A stretch of 39,619 nt of DNA, taken from a virus. The position numbers were made by a program, and so were the translations under genes. Every line of letters starts with the position of its first letter. Position 1 is the stretch's first letter. Location of the stretch: IMG/VR virus record IMGVR_UViG_3300044630_007113, positions 1 to 39,619 of that record. One strand, 5' to 3'. Below the pieces are notes generated by a model that saw only the letters and a list, made by a program, of their open reading frames with translations, ran no database searches and had not been told where the DNA came from. Shown here piece after piece: positions 1-6,216 of this stretch.

Positions 1-25
1 AAATCCAGATCGCTCTGGATTTTTT
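1..25 (+). terminator. Rho-independent terminator
   Basis: An 8-bp stem AATCCAGA/TCTGGATT (2-9 with 14-21) with loop TCGC is followed by a T-run. It probably ends a transcript entering from the left edge. Confidence 0.85.
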
Positions 26-29
26 GTGG

Positions 30-45
30 GTGGTGCCCTCACCAC
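30..45. repeat. GTGGTG-CCCT-CACCAC inverted repeat
   Basis: This is a perfect 6-bp inverted repeat around CCCT, just after the terminator. Its GGTGCCCTCAC core resembles the GC-rich motifs that recur between genes up to about 3130, so it may be an outlying copy of that family. Confidence 0.5.
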
Positions 46-101
46 GATAACCTCAGGTTTCGATTCTTTAACTCACATTTTTATTTGTCGCGGAAATGAT
101 T

Positions 102-109
102 TACATTAG
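102..109 (+). promoter_or_regulatory. Host-type -7 promoter box (TACATTAG)
   Basis: TACATTAG matches the Bacteroidota TAnnTTTG -7 box with one mismatch. It is preceded by TCGCGGAAA and followed by CCTCATA, the same arrangement seen before the genes at 1325, 1846 and 2332. Confidence 0.5.
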
Positions 110-131
110 CCTCATACTAATACACACACAT

Positions 132-308
132 ATGATTGGCTTTAAAAACATTCTCCATTACATTACCAGAGACACCATTATTAATCTACCTTTGATAGTT
201 CAAATTCGAAAACGTAAGATGGAGCTAGAAGGTTTCTCAACGGATTCAATCAATTGGGAACATTACACCAAGGTTCTAATAGCTAAACAAAAAGCTTTAA
301 AAGATTAA
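132..308 (+). CDS. Small hypothetical protein
   Basis: 58-residue protein of unknown function. The frame is open from an ATG at 96, but that ATG lies upstream of the apparent -7 box (102-109), so the ATG at 132 (MIGFKNIL...) is the more likely start. The N-terminal half is hydrophobic and basic and the C-terminal half (after MELEGF) is polar and lysine-rich. It is followed after 3 bases by the next small gene and probably shares its transcript. No family recognised. Confidence 0.5.
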   Translation: MIGFKNILHYITRDTIINLPLIVQIRKRKMELEGFSTDSINWEHYTKVLIAKQKALKD

Positions 309-311
309 GGC

Positions 312-530
312 ATGAGAAAGACCTTTGAGCTGGAAATAATAAAGGGATTCGTTAATGAGCAACTCGCTAACGATCAAAACACCTTGGATGAAAAGCAAGG
401 TATGATCTCCGTGCTGGAACACGTGCTTCTTCGCAGTGATTCTTATCGGGGATTTATGTTTTTGGATGTAGGGGAAGAATCTATTGGACCTCCTGGCTCT
501 CCAAAGCATGTGAGAAGGAAGTATTTCTAA
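312..530 (+). CDS. Small conserved-looking phage protein
   Basis: 72 residues, acidic N-terminal half with a predicted helix, then a glycine/proline-rich end (YRGFMFLD ... GPPGSPKH). The short Y-x-G-F-x-(Y/F)-L segment followed by a loop is reminiscent of small proteins seen in other large tailed phages, but I cannot name a family. It starts 3 bases after the preceding gene, consistent with an operon. The late promoter of the next gene begins just past its stop. Confidence 0.6.
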   Translation: MRKTFELEIIKGFVNEQLANDQNTLDEKQGMISVLEHVLLRSDSYRGFMFLDVGEESIGPPGSPKHVRRKYF

Positions 531-533
531 TTG

Positions 534-542
534 GATATATAG
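534..542 (+). promoter_or_regulatory. Late promoter box GATATATAG
   Basis: Copy of the recurring [GA]ATATATA[AGC] box, 18 nt before the ATG at 561. Its resemblance to the T4 late -10 TATAAATA suggests recognition by a phage late sigma factor. Confidence 0.65.
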
Positions 543-560
543 ATTTAAAATAATAAGAAA

Positions 561-974
561 ATGAAACACGTTAAATTGTTTGAGTCATTTCCTGATGGAT
601 CAGATGCACCAAGATTCTTTTACGGACAAGACGACCTAGACACACCCGATGCTATAACTTATCCTGAACAAACACCCGAGGTTCAAACCACGCCAAGAAG
701 TTCCGCTGAGATCTATTTCAATAAGCTTCCTAAGGGTCTTAGAAATGAGTTGGTAAGACCTGTTAAAGATATGCTTTTAAATACCGAGATGAGGGAATGG
801 GAGGCCTTAGAATTTATTCTGCCAAAAATAGAAAGGTTCATGACTAAGTCGGGACTTCAATGGAAGAGATTTCCGTATATCGGTAATTTTTCACCAGACA
901 AAGGTATAGCGGGATTTGTAAATAATTTAGAAAAAGGATATATTCGAGCATTAGAAGATGTTTATTTCTCTTAA
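561..974 (+). CDS. Tagged putative head-packaged protein
   Basis: 137 residues beginning MKHVKLFESF, which fits the capsid-targeting-like tag shared by many proteins here. Leu-Phe-Glu at residues 6-8 would be the predicted prohead-protease site (cut before Ser9). Residues 10-50 are proline/threonine/acid-rich and probably disordered; the rest looks helical (LRNELVRPVKDML, MREWEALEFILPKIERF). Cargo function is unknown. It has its own late promoter and a strong terminator downstream (996-1022), so it forms a single-gene unit. Confidence 0.75.
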   Translation: MKHVKLFESFPDGSDAPRFFYGQDDLDTPDAITYPEQTPEVQTTPRSSAEIYFNKLPKGLRNELVRPVKDMLLNTEMREWEALEFILPKIERFMTKSGLQWKRFPYIGNFSPDKGIAGFVNNLEKGYIRALEDVYFS

Positions 975-995
975 ACTATAAATCATATAATAATG

Positions 996-1022
996 AGTCT
1001 GAGAGCAATCTCAGACTTTTTT
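996..1022 (+). terminator. Rho-independent terminator
   Basis: 9-bp perfect stem AGTCTGAGA/TCTCAGACT with a GCAA tetraloop, followed by six Ts. It ends the 561-974 transcript. Confidence 0.9.
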
Positions 1023-1028
1023 GTGTGT

Positions 1029-1096
1029 GGGGGATGGGAGGAGACCCCGCACGCGTACGAGGGGGATGGGGAGAGGACCCCGCGCTCGCGAGAGGG
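1029..1096. repeat. Imperfect tandem repeat, about 33 bp x 2, GC-rich
   Basis: Two adjacent units each start GGGGGATGGG, continue with an A/G stretch and ACCCCGC, and end in a GC-rich segment (CACGCGTACGA in the first, GCTCGCGAGAGGG in the second). They lie in a 350-bp stretch (975-1324) without a convincing gene. The stretch otherwise holds the terminator, further GC-rich motifs (about 1139 and 1216) and the promoter of the next gene. Confidence 0.6.
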
Positions 1097-1286
1097 TTTT
1101 TAGGGATTTCTTCCTTTTAGAAAGCTTTCTGAATTCTGGTGAGGACGCCCCAAACCGGGTTAACTCATTAACAACCATTACATTAAGAGAAATGCACACA
1201 GATGTGAGAATCGGAGAGGGCACCCCTGAAAGTGAAAAAGGATAGGATTAACCCTCTATACATTTTATTATCTCGGGGAGATCCTG

Positions 1287-1294
1287 TATATTTG
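1287..1294 (+). promoter_or_regulatory. Host-type -7 promoter box (TATATTTG)
   Basis: Exact match to TAnnTTTG, followed by CCTTATAA, 30 nt before the ATG at 1325. The upstream TCTCGGGGA parallels the TCGCGGA seen at the other early promoters. Confidence 0.65.
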
Positions 1295-1324
1295 CCTTAT
1301 AATTAATCACTAAAAATCACGACT

Positions 1325-1504
1325 ATGTTTGAAGAACAAATTTCACAAGCAATTCAAGTATTCAATTCCCTAGAAGGGGCTGCAAAATTGGCATTTACCT
1401 TTTGGATGACATGTGCCGCAGTTTTCTATGGTATGTTAGTTTACATTGTGGTCTTACTTATTAAAGAAGTAATACTTAAAATCTCTAGACTCTCTAGAAT
1501 TTAG
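1325..1504 (+). CDS. Small membrane protein
   Basis: 59 residues. An amphipathic N-terminus (MFEEQISQAIQVFNSLEGAAK) is followed by one long hydrophobic segment (about residues 21-48) and a short basic tail ending KISRLSRI. It has its own host-type promoter and its own terminator, so it is probably an independently expressed early gene acting at the inner membrane. No family recognised; a holin-like or host-takeover role cannot be told apart. Confidence 0.65.
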   Translation: MFEEQISQAIQVFNSLEGAAKLAFTFWMTCAAVFYGMLVYIVVLLIKEVILKISRLSRI

Positions 1505-1524
1505 AAAACACACTTAACAAAATT

Positions 1525-1552
1525 AAACCTGGATAACACCAGGTTTTTTTTT
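1525..1552 (+). terminator. Rho-independent terminator
   Basis: Stem AAACCTGG/CCAGGTTT (1525-1532 with 1539-1546) with loop ATAACA and a T-run. It ends the 1325-1504 transcript. Confidence 0.9.
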
Positions 1553-1595
1553 GCGGAAACATTTTTTACTTCCGCAGGTTTTATTTACTTTAGGG
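1552..1595 (+). repeat. 44-bp duplicated hairpin/promoter element, copy 1
   Basis: Identical to 2019-2062. It contains the inverted repeat TGCGGAA...TTCCGCA (stem 7, loop 11) followed by TTTACTTTAGGG, in which TACTTTAG (1586-1593) is a possible -7 box. This copy has no gene directly behind it; the next convincing ATG is at 1846. Confidence 0.85.
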
Positions 1596-1640
1596 GGTTT
1601 TTTTTGTGGGGTAACTTTTTTAAAAAATTCTATAAACTTC

Positions 1641-1766
1641 TAGTGAGAGCACCCCCGCGAATTTTAAACTATAAAACTTTTTGTAAAGGCGCCCTCGCGG
1701 GTTTTCTGGATACAGCTGAATATTTCCCAATCTCTCTCAAAAAATCCACGAGGTAGCCCTCACTAG
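1641..1766. repeat. Cluster of three GC-rich intergenic motifs
   Basis: Three degenerate copies of the GGGGTGCCC[CT]C[AG]CGG-type motif lie at about 1642-1660, 1686-1701 and 1747-1766. Two are attached to CTAGTGAG/CTCACTAG half-sites in opposite orientation. The surrounding sequence is AT-rich and non-coding. Confidence 0.55.
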
Positions 1767-1816
1767 AGAACTTGGAATTCTTTCCGTGCTCATTTTTTTC
1801 TTTCGCGGATAATTCA

Positions 1817-1824
1817 TACATTTG
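1817..1824 (+). promoter_or_regulatory. Host-type -7 promoter box (TACATTTG)
   Basis: Exact TAnnTTTG match, preceded by TCGCGGATAATTCA and followed by CCTTACA; 21 nt before the ATG at 1846. Confidence 0.7.
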
Positions 1825-1845
1825 CCTTACACTAAATAACACACA

Positions 1846-2007
1846 ATGGAAAAATTTAAATGTTGTCTATGCGACAAAGAAGTAGAAGGATTTGGAAACA
1901 ACCCTGATCCACTAGGAACTGGAACCGAAGATGAAGAATGCTGCGATGGGTGTAATCAAGAAAAGGTTATACCTGCTAGGCTAGAACTTCTTTTGAAAGA
2001 AGGTTAA
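1846..2007 (+). CDS. Small zinc-ribbon protein
   Basis: 53-residue protein with cysteines C6, C7, C9 and then C32, C33, C36, giving two knuckles (CCLCDKEVEGFGNNPDPL and ECCDGCNQEKVIPARL). The pattern CxxC...GxGNNPxPL...CCDxCNxxVIPARL is a well-known type of tiny phage protein with no defined role, presumably binding one zinc ion. It has its own early-type promoter. Binding to nucleic acid or to a host protein is possible but not shown. Confidence 0.85.
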   Translation: MEKFKCCLCDKEVEGFGNNPDPLGTGTEDEECCDGCNQEKVIPARLELLLKEG

Positions 2008-2018
2008 TCCCACATACC

Positions 2019-2062
2019 TGCGGAAACATTTTTTACTTCCGCAGGTTTTATTTACTTTAGGG
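2019..2062 (+). repeat. 44-bp duplicated hairpin/promoter element, copy 2
   Basis: Identical to 1552-1595. The stem is extended here to CCTGCGGAA/TTCCGCAGG (2017-2025 with 2037-2045). The TACTTTAG box (2053-2060) lies 19 nt before the ATG at 2080, so this copy probably ends one transcript or regulates and starts the next. Confidence 0.85.
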
Positions 2063-2079
2063 TTATAAATAAATAAATC

Positions 2080-2286
2080 ATGACAAAAATAACTTTTATT
2101 ATCGTATCAGTCCTTTATCTTGTCACCACAGCACTTTTCTGTTTCGCATTATACACAGATGGACATCCAACCTTATCAATGGCCATAGCAAGCCTAGCAA
2201 TCGTGGCATGGGCATGTGTTAAGATAGCTGTCGAGACCACTGGATTCAAAACCCCTCGTCGAAAAAACAAACCTCAGACATTTTAA
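2080..2286 (+). CDS. Small two-helix membrane protein
   Basis: 68 residues with two hydrophobic segments (about 5-27 and 33-52) and a basic C-terminal tail (KTPRRKNKPQTF) expected in the cytoplasm. It is preceded by the second copy of the 44-bp element. No family recognised; an early membrane-acting phage protein is the best description. Confidence 0.7.
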   Translation: MTKITFIIVSVLYLVTTALFCFALYTDGHPTLSMAIASLAIVAWACVKIAVETTGFKTPRRKNKPQTF

Positions 2287-2304
2287 TTCCTCGAGGAAAA
2301 GTCT

Positions 2305-2312
2305 TACATTTA
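2305..2312 (+). promoter_or_regulatory. Host-type -7 promoter box (TACATTTA)
   Basis: One mismatch to TAnnTTTG, followed by CCTTATAA and preceded by TCGAGGAAAA. This is the same layout as the promoters at 1287 and 1817, 19 nt before the ATG at 2332. Confidence 0.6.
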
Positions 2313-2331
2313 CCTTATAAAACACAAGAAC

Positions 2332-2568
2332 ATGAAATGGATTTTTGAAGTAATAAAATATATTCTAGGATTCCTTTATCTAGCATGGAAGGGACTAGCA
2401 TTCATCCTCATAGGCACAGCCTATTTCATTTGGGAATTTAGAATCTCCTCATTCAAGAAGGTCTGGGATTATCTCTTTGAAGACTTTTATACTCACAGAG
2501 ACGGGGCAACGACCTACTGGACTTACAAGACAATGGACGACTGGGTGAAAGGAGAAAGAACAAGATAA
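2332..2568 (+). CDS. Small membrane protein
   Basis: 78 residues; aromatic-rich hydrophobic region at about residues 4-35 (one or two helices), then a polar tail with many Trp/Tyr (FEDFYTHRDGATTYWTYKTMDDWVKG). It is the last gene of the left early block, with its own promoter upstream and a terminator 45 bp downstream. Function unknown. Confidence 0.7.
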   Translation: MKWIFEVIKYILGFLYLAWKGLAFILIGTAYFIWEFRISSFKKVWDYLFEDFYTHRDGATTYWTYKTMDDWVKGERTR

Positions 2569-2612
2569 AAGAAAATAGTGTTTGTGGTTAGTTAATAAGT
2601 GTTAACGAGAAG

Positions 2613-2638
2613 CCTTCCAAGAAATTGGAAGGTTTTTT
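2613..2638 (+). terminator. Rho-independent terminator
   Basis: Perfect stem CCTTCCAA/TTGGAAGG with a GAAA tetraloop and six Ts. Confidence 0.92.
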
Positions 2639-2683
2639 ATGTGGGATGGGCCAAAGGATTCTTAGGCATTCTTATAGCTTATA

Positions 2684-3130
2684 CTAGTGAGGGCACCTCC
2701 ACGGATAAAAACCGAAAAAACCCAAAAAACCCATTTTTAGGGTTTTCTAAATCGGGGTGCCCCCGCGGAAAATCAAAAAAGAGAAATTATAAAATTTAAA
2801 CGGGGGGTGCCCCCACGGAAAAACTAAAAAAAAGTTTTTTTAGAAAATCAAATCGGGGTGCCCCCACGGAAAAAAAGGAAAAAAAGGAAAAAGAGAGAAT
2901 TCCCATAGTGGGCGCCCTCACGGGTAAGTAAAATTAGGTTTTTTGGAAAATGCCATTATTTTAAATCGGGGTGCCCCCACAGAGAAAACCATTTAAAAAA
3001 ATTTTAAGGCTATCTTAGTATGGGGTGCCCTCGCGGGTTGATTATAGTCTTTCTATAATGAGGAACCCTCACAGTCAAAATAGGGACCAAAAAAAGCTCT
3101 ATTACATCCCCCGGGGTGCCCCCACTATAA
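2684..3130. repeat. Array of interspersed GGGGTGCCCCC-type motifs
   Basis: The stretch 2569-3542 has no convincing gene. Within it a GC-rich motif, consensus about GGGGTGCCC[CT]C[AG]CGG, recurs at about 2684-2703, 2752-2768, 2801-2818, 2853-2870, 2907-2924, 2966-2982, 3021-3037, 3061-3074 and 3112-3126. The copies are separated by 30-60 bp of A/T-rich sequence. The core GGGGTGCCCC is nearly self-complementary. This could be a set of protein-binding sites or origin iterons; nothing in the sequence decides. Confidence 0.8.
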
Positions 3131-3149
3131 AGACCATTATTTAGACCCT

Positions 3150-3236
3150 AGGGGAGGCTGGGGGGAACGGGGCCTAAAAAGGGCCCTAAAATGGGGGGCT
3201 AAAAGGGGGTATTTAGGGGGGTAAAAAAGGGGGGCC
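3150..3236 (+). repeat. G-tract cluster (G-quadruplex candidate)
   Basis: At least seven runs of 3-6 G occur in 87 bp on the + strand. The last four (3194-3234) are G5-G6 tracts separated by short A/T-rich loops of about 6-8 nt, which fits an intramolecular G-quadruplex. There is no coding signal. Confidence 0.7.
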
Positions 3237-3367
3237 GTATATGCTCATTTTTAATGTTTTTTAAAGATATAGTTCTTGAGATGATACTTTAAATATAGAA
3301 CTAGGGTTTCCGCAGGGGGTCCCTTCTTCCTTCCCGTTTTTCTTTTGCAGAAGACCTGACCCTACCT

Positions 3368-3382
3368 ATGCGCGTACGCACA
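3368..3382. repeat. ATGCGCGTACGCACA, copy 1
   Basis: 15-bp sequence with palindromic core GCGTACGC, repeated exactly 98 bp downstream. Between the copies are two ACATATTATA direct repeats (3394 and 3418). The layout resembles an operator or replication-control region. Confidence 0.6.
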
Positions 3383-3465
3383 TGACCGAGGCGACATATT
3401 ATAGTATAAGTACGACAACATATTATAATTTAGATACGGACCCGCGCACGTATTAGTGTCTACCA

Positions 3466-3480
3466 ATGCGCGTACGCACA
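3466..3480. repeat. ATGCGCGTACGCACA, copy 2
   Basis: Exact second copy of the motif at 3368-3382, 37 bp upstream of the late promoter box of the next gene. Confidence 0.6.
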
Positions 3481-3516
3481 CTGACTAGCTTATCCATTCG
3501 GATAAAATGGAATTTT

Positions 3517-3525
3517 GATATATAG
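3517..3525 (+). promoter_or_regulatory. Late promoter box GATATATAG
   Basis: Late box 17 nt before the ATG at 3543. Confidence 0.65.
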
Positions 3526-3542
3526 AAAAATGTTATAGCAAA

Positions 3543-4259
3543 ATGAAATACATTCACTTATTTGAATCTTTCGAAAATAAATCGATAAATTTAACCATCG
3601 CTAAAATCCGGGGATTAAAACCTTTTGTAAGAATGAGACGGTATTTAATGGCCATGCATGATTTATTAGAATCAGACTTTCATCAAATTCGTGTCTATCC
3701 TACCATAGGTAATTATTTGTCAGTTCATCTCCGGGGTGTGTGTACGTTTACTATAAATCCCGACCTTGGCACTATTAAAGTATTTCAGAAAGATATTAAG
3801 TCTACCCCTGGGTTCGTCCCAGATTTCTCTTCGACTAAAGGTTGGAATGAAATCATCACTGCTATCGATAGAGAACATATAAGAGTAGTATTGGGCATGA
3901 ACGATAAAATGTTTCTATCCCTTACAGATCCGGAGAGGTTCAGATCATGGGCTATGAATGATCTTCTAAAAAAGTTTGAGGGCGAATTCTATGGAATATG
4001 GATGACCTTTGATTACTCTGATGACAAGTTAGTCCCTGAAAGGAATTTAAACATTTTGAATCTCTTCACATCACATTTAAGAGAGCTTTTAGGATTAGCC
4101 CCAGATTTCGATCTGCAATTCGAGTACTACTTAGAGAAGGTGACTATGGATGCTGCTGCAGGTAAACCGATAAATTATCTGAATCAAATCCCTGACTCTT
4201 ATCGCGATGTGATCAAAGAGAAGGTTAGAGAGCTTCCTAACTATATTGCTTCCTTCTAA
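3543..4259 (+). CDS. Tagged putative head-packaged protein
   Basis: 238 residues starting MKYIHLFESF: the capsid-targeting-like tag, with Leu-Phe-Glu (residues 6-8) before Ser9 as the expected cleavage site. The body is mixed alpha/beta with no recognised motif; residues 30-110 are beta-rich (IRVYPTIGNYLSVHLRG...) and 120-235 mostly helical. It stands alone between the repeat-rich region and a minus-strand gene and has its own late promoter. Function as injected cargo is inferred from the tag only. Confidence 0.75.
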   Translation: MKYIHLFESFENKSINLTIAKIRGLKPFVRMRRYLMAMHDLLESDFHQIRVYPTIGNYLSVHLRGVCTFTINPDLGTIKVFQKDIKSTPGFVPDFSSTKGWNEIITAIDREHIRVVLGMNDKMFLSLTDPERFRSWAMNDLLKKFEGEFYGIWMTFDYSDDKLVPERNLNILNLFTSHLRELLGLAPDFDLQFEYYLEKVTMDAAAGKPINYLNQIPDSYRDVIKEKVRELPNYIASF

Positions 4260-4402
4260 TCATTTTTCTATCCCGGCATTCTTCCTTATCGGCTGGTCCG
4301 TTCAGAACCCTTCTATGGGTTCCATGTTCTATATGCAATCTGACCCGATGTTCCTAACCGCGTGTTCTGAACCTTTCTTAGCCTGCTATGATGGGGCGTG
4401 TG

Positions 4403-5080
4403 TTAAATGGCTTGTTCGGGTATTCTATTATCAAAGGTGAATGCCACCTCTTTATAAAAGTCTAGAAAATTCTCATTCTTAAGATCCCAGCGGATGTCTA
4501 CCCCATTCACTGCATTCACGTGCCACTTGGGAAAGTGAGGTAGGATTCTATCTCTGAAGTCCCGGAAGAGTGCATTGTTTCTCTGACCCTTTCTTAGATG
4601 GAACTCGCATACTATCTTTGGTACTGTTAGAAGAAAGGGAAGATTGTCCATGGTGAAGATATCGTATTCACCTCCCTCGCAATCTATTTTGAGAAAGTCT
4701 ATCTTGGGCAGGTGTTGGACCTCCAAGTATTCTTTGAATGATAGAGTGATAGGACTTGATTCCTCGTTGTCCCACTTAACTGTCAGTTGTTTGTCATTAG
4801 TGATTGCCGCTCGGATGAAAGAGACGGGTTCACCTTCTAGATTTCTTTTAATGGTATCAAACTGAGTCTTATTAGGTTCGACCACATAACAATGCCTAGG
4901 TCTCTTGGTCAAAGCTGCATAAGTAAAGATACCGACGGAAGCTCCTATGTCTACTACCACATCACCTTCCTCCACATCGAAGTGCCTATTATAAGTTCCA
5001 ATCTCGGAGAATTCTTTCTTTAGTAGGCTCTTTAGTCTTTCACTGCTGCTTCCAAAATCGAACTTATCAAAATCTATCAT
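4403..5080 (-). CDS. FkbM-type SAM-dependent methyltransferase
   Basis: 225 residues. The Rossmann motif I is VVDIGASVGIFTYAA (about residues 42-56), followed by VVEPN, the acidic residue that binds the adenosyl ribose. The FkbM hallmark DFLKIDCEGGEYDIF lies at about 127-141. Proteins of this family O-methylate sugars and small molecules and are common in polysaccharide clusters. It is on the minus strand, upstream of which is a weak TAATATAATAA box. The next gene on the same strand is the dioxygenase at 5288. Substrate unknown; a second, divergent FkbM gene lies at 29075. Confidence 0.88.
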   Translation of the reverse strand: MIDFDKFDFGSSSERLKSLLKKEFSEIGTYNRHFDVEEGDVVVDIGASVGIFTYAALTKRPRHCYVVEPNKTQFDTIKRNLEGEPVSFIRAAITNDKQLTVKWDNEESSPITLSFKEYLEVQHLPKIDFLKIDCEGGEYDIFTMDNLPFLLTVPKIVCEFHLRKGQRNNALFRDFRDRILPHFPKWHVNAVNGVDIRWDLKNENFLDFYKEVAFTFDNRIPEQAI

Positions 5081-5287
5081 CCTTATTATATTAGATCCGA
5101 GGGGATAGTTCCTTGTATGTTTCCCTCTGATCCTAGCCGGTCAGATCTTTTTTATGGGCATACGGGGCGGTTTTGTGAGTTCTCCTCCTTATTTTAAAGG
5201 GCGCGCTTTCCAGTGGACTGGAGATTCGGCCCCCGCCCCCTTTCTCAAAGGAACAACCCTTTCTCTAGACTGAGTGAGTGAGAATCT

Positions 5288-6109
5288 TTAAGCAGGATTG
5301 ATATCTGCGAATGTTTGGATGGCTATGCGATTGAAGCCGTTCTTAACCACCTCGATTGAGTGTCCCATGTTCCAATGGGTAAAGTCCATAATAGCATAGT
5401 TGCCATAGATGGGCTGGCACTTCACATAAGGAGGTAGGAAGTATTGGATCTGTTCGTCGTTCTTGGCTATATGATGGCCGATGGCTAGTTCACCTCCGTC
5501 TCCTTCTTGCCAGGTGTTAGGATCGGACAGATAGATGAGCATAACACAGGTCCGTCCTGGATTGATCCCATCATAGTGCACTTCCGAGAAGTCCCCATCT
5601 TGATAGAGAGTGAAGGCCGGGTTCATTACAAAGGAATCTCGCACCGCTCCAAGTTCTGGATAGACAAGTGAGAGATGCGTACGAATTAACCCTCTAAACC
5701 ATTGGTCCATCTCCGAGATTCTATTCTCATCACCCGGTAGATTGGTAAGTGCTAGTTTGCTCCATTGCTGAGTGGTTCGAATTCCACCTCCACCTGCTTG
5801 GACTGCCTTGACAAATTCTTTTCGGTTGGGTATTCTGTCCCAAGGGATATCATGCAGGTATTCTTCCTCCGTCGGGGTAGGTCCAGTGTATCCTGGCTTA
5901 TCAAGATAAACGTTAGGGTTGTTCTGAGCCGTGAAGTTGTTTCGATAATCGTATCTCAGCTCTTTCTGATCCAGAGTGCCTCTGAATGTCTGAGTGTGTC
6001 TTAGCAGGTCGGTCTCAGCATATCCTGTTCTTTCATTTAGCAGCTCACTTAGATCTCCTATGTGGTATCCATTGGTGATTAGGTCGGTGTATATCTCTTC
6101 ATGTGTCAT
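5288..6109 (-). CDS. 2-oxoglutarate/Fe(II)-dependent dioxygenase
   Basis: 273 residues from the ATG at 6109. The frame is open to 6235 but a late box ends 4 nt before this ATG. The catalytic double-stranded beta-helix is C-terminal: the metal site H-x-D is in SEVHYDG, then GRTCVMLIYLSD, GDGGELAI, and the distal HSIEVVKNGFNRIAI supplies the third His and the Arg that binds 2-oxoglutarate. This is a prolyl-4-hydroxylase-like family, frequent in large phages. The N-terminal about 120 residues match nothing I recognise. Target (protein, sugar or nucleic acid) unknown. Confidence 0.85.
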   Translation of the reverse strand: MTHEEIYTDLITNGYHIGDLSELLNERTGYAETDLLRHTQTFRGTLDQKELRYDYRNNFTAQNNPNVYLDKPGYTGPTPTEEEYLHDIPWDRIPNRKEFVKAVQAGGGGIRTTQQWSKLALTNLPGDENRISEMDQWFRGLIRTHLSLVYPELGAVRDSFVMNPAFTLYQDGDFSEVHYDGINPGRTCVMLIYLSDPNTWQEGDGGELAIGHHIAKNDEQIQYFLPPYVKCQPIYGNYAIMDFTHWNMGHSIEVVKNGFNRIAIQTFADINPA

Positions 6110-6113
6110 AACT

Positions 6114-6122
6114 CTATATATG
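6114..6122 (-). promoter_or_regulatory. Late promoter box CATATATAG (minus strand)
   Basis: On the minus strand the box ends 4 nt before the ATG of the dioxygenase gene, the same tight spacing as at 7702, 8371, 11863 and 15735. Confidence 0.6.
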
Positions 6123-6190
6123 AATGTCACGAAGATGCTAATCATTTGTTCTCGTGGTATTCCTCCACTAAATAGGGATCTGGAGATAGA

Positions 6191-6198
6191 TACATTTG
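6191..6198 (+). promoter_or_regulatory. Host-type -7 promoter box (TACATTTG)
   Basis: Exact TAnnTTTG match 18 nt before the ATG at 6217, in the divergent intergenic region. It would drive the phosphoesterase-glycosyltransferase pair. Confidence 0.5.
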
Positions 6199-6216
6199 AA
6201 ACATAAGGTATAACCC

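Noticed and set aside
1021-1245. Open frames on both strands across the GC-rich tandem repeat
   Set aside because: The frames arise from repeats of GGGGATGGG and follow a terminator directly; Arg/Gly-rich translation without a promoter or any domain.
2599-2799. 66-codon open frame
   Set aside because: It runs through a perfect terminator and into the GGGGTGCCCCC repeats; not a plausible gene.
2684-3130. CRISPR-like array
   Set aside because: The repeat unit is too short (about 15 bp), variable, irregularly spaced and without cas genes.
4246-4440. 64-codon open frame after the tagged gene
   Set aside because: Overlaps the end of the real gene and the convergent methyltransferase gene; no promoter and no sensible composition.
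5775-5790. GGTTCGAATTCC, tRNA T-arm-like
   Set aside because: Lies within the dioxygenase coding sequence and no cloverleaf can be drawn; no tRNA found elsewhere in the window.
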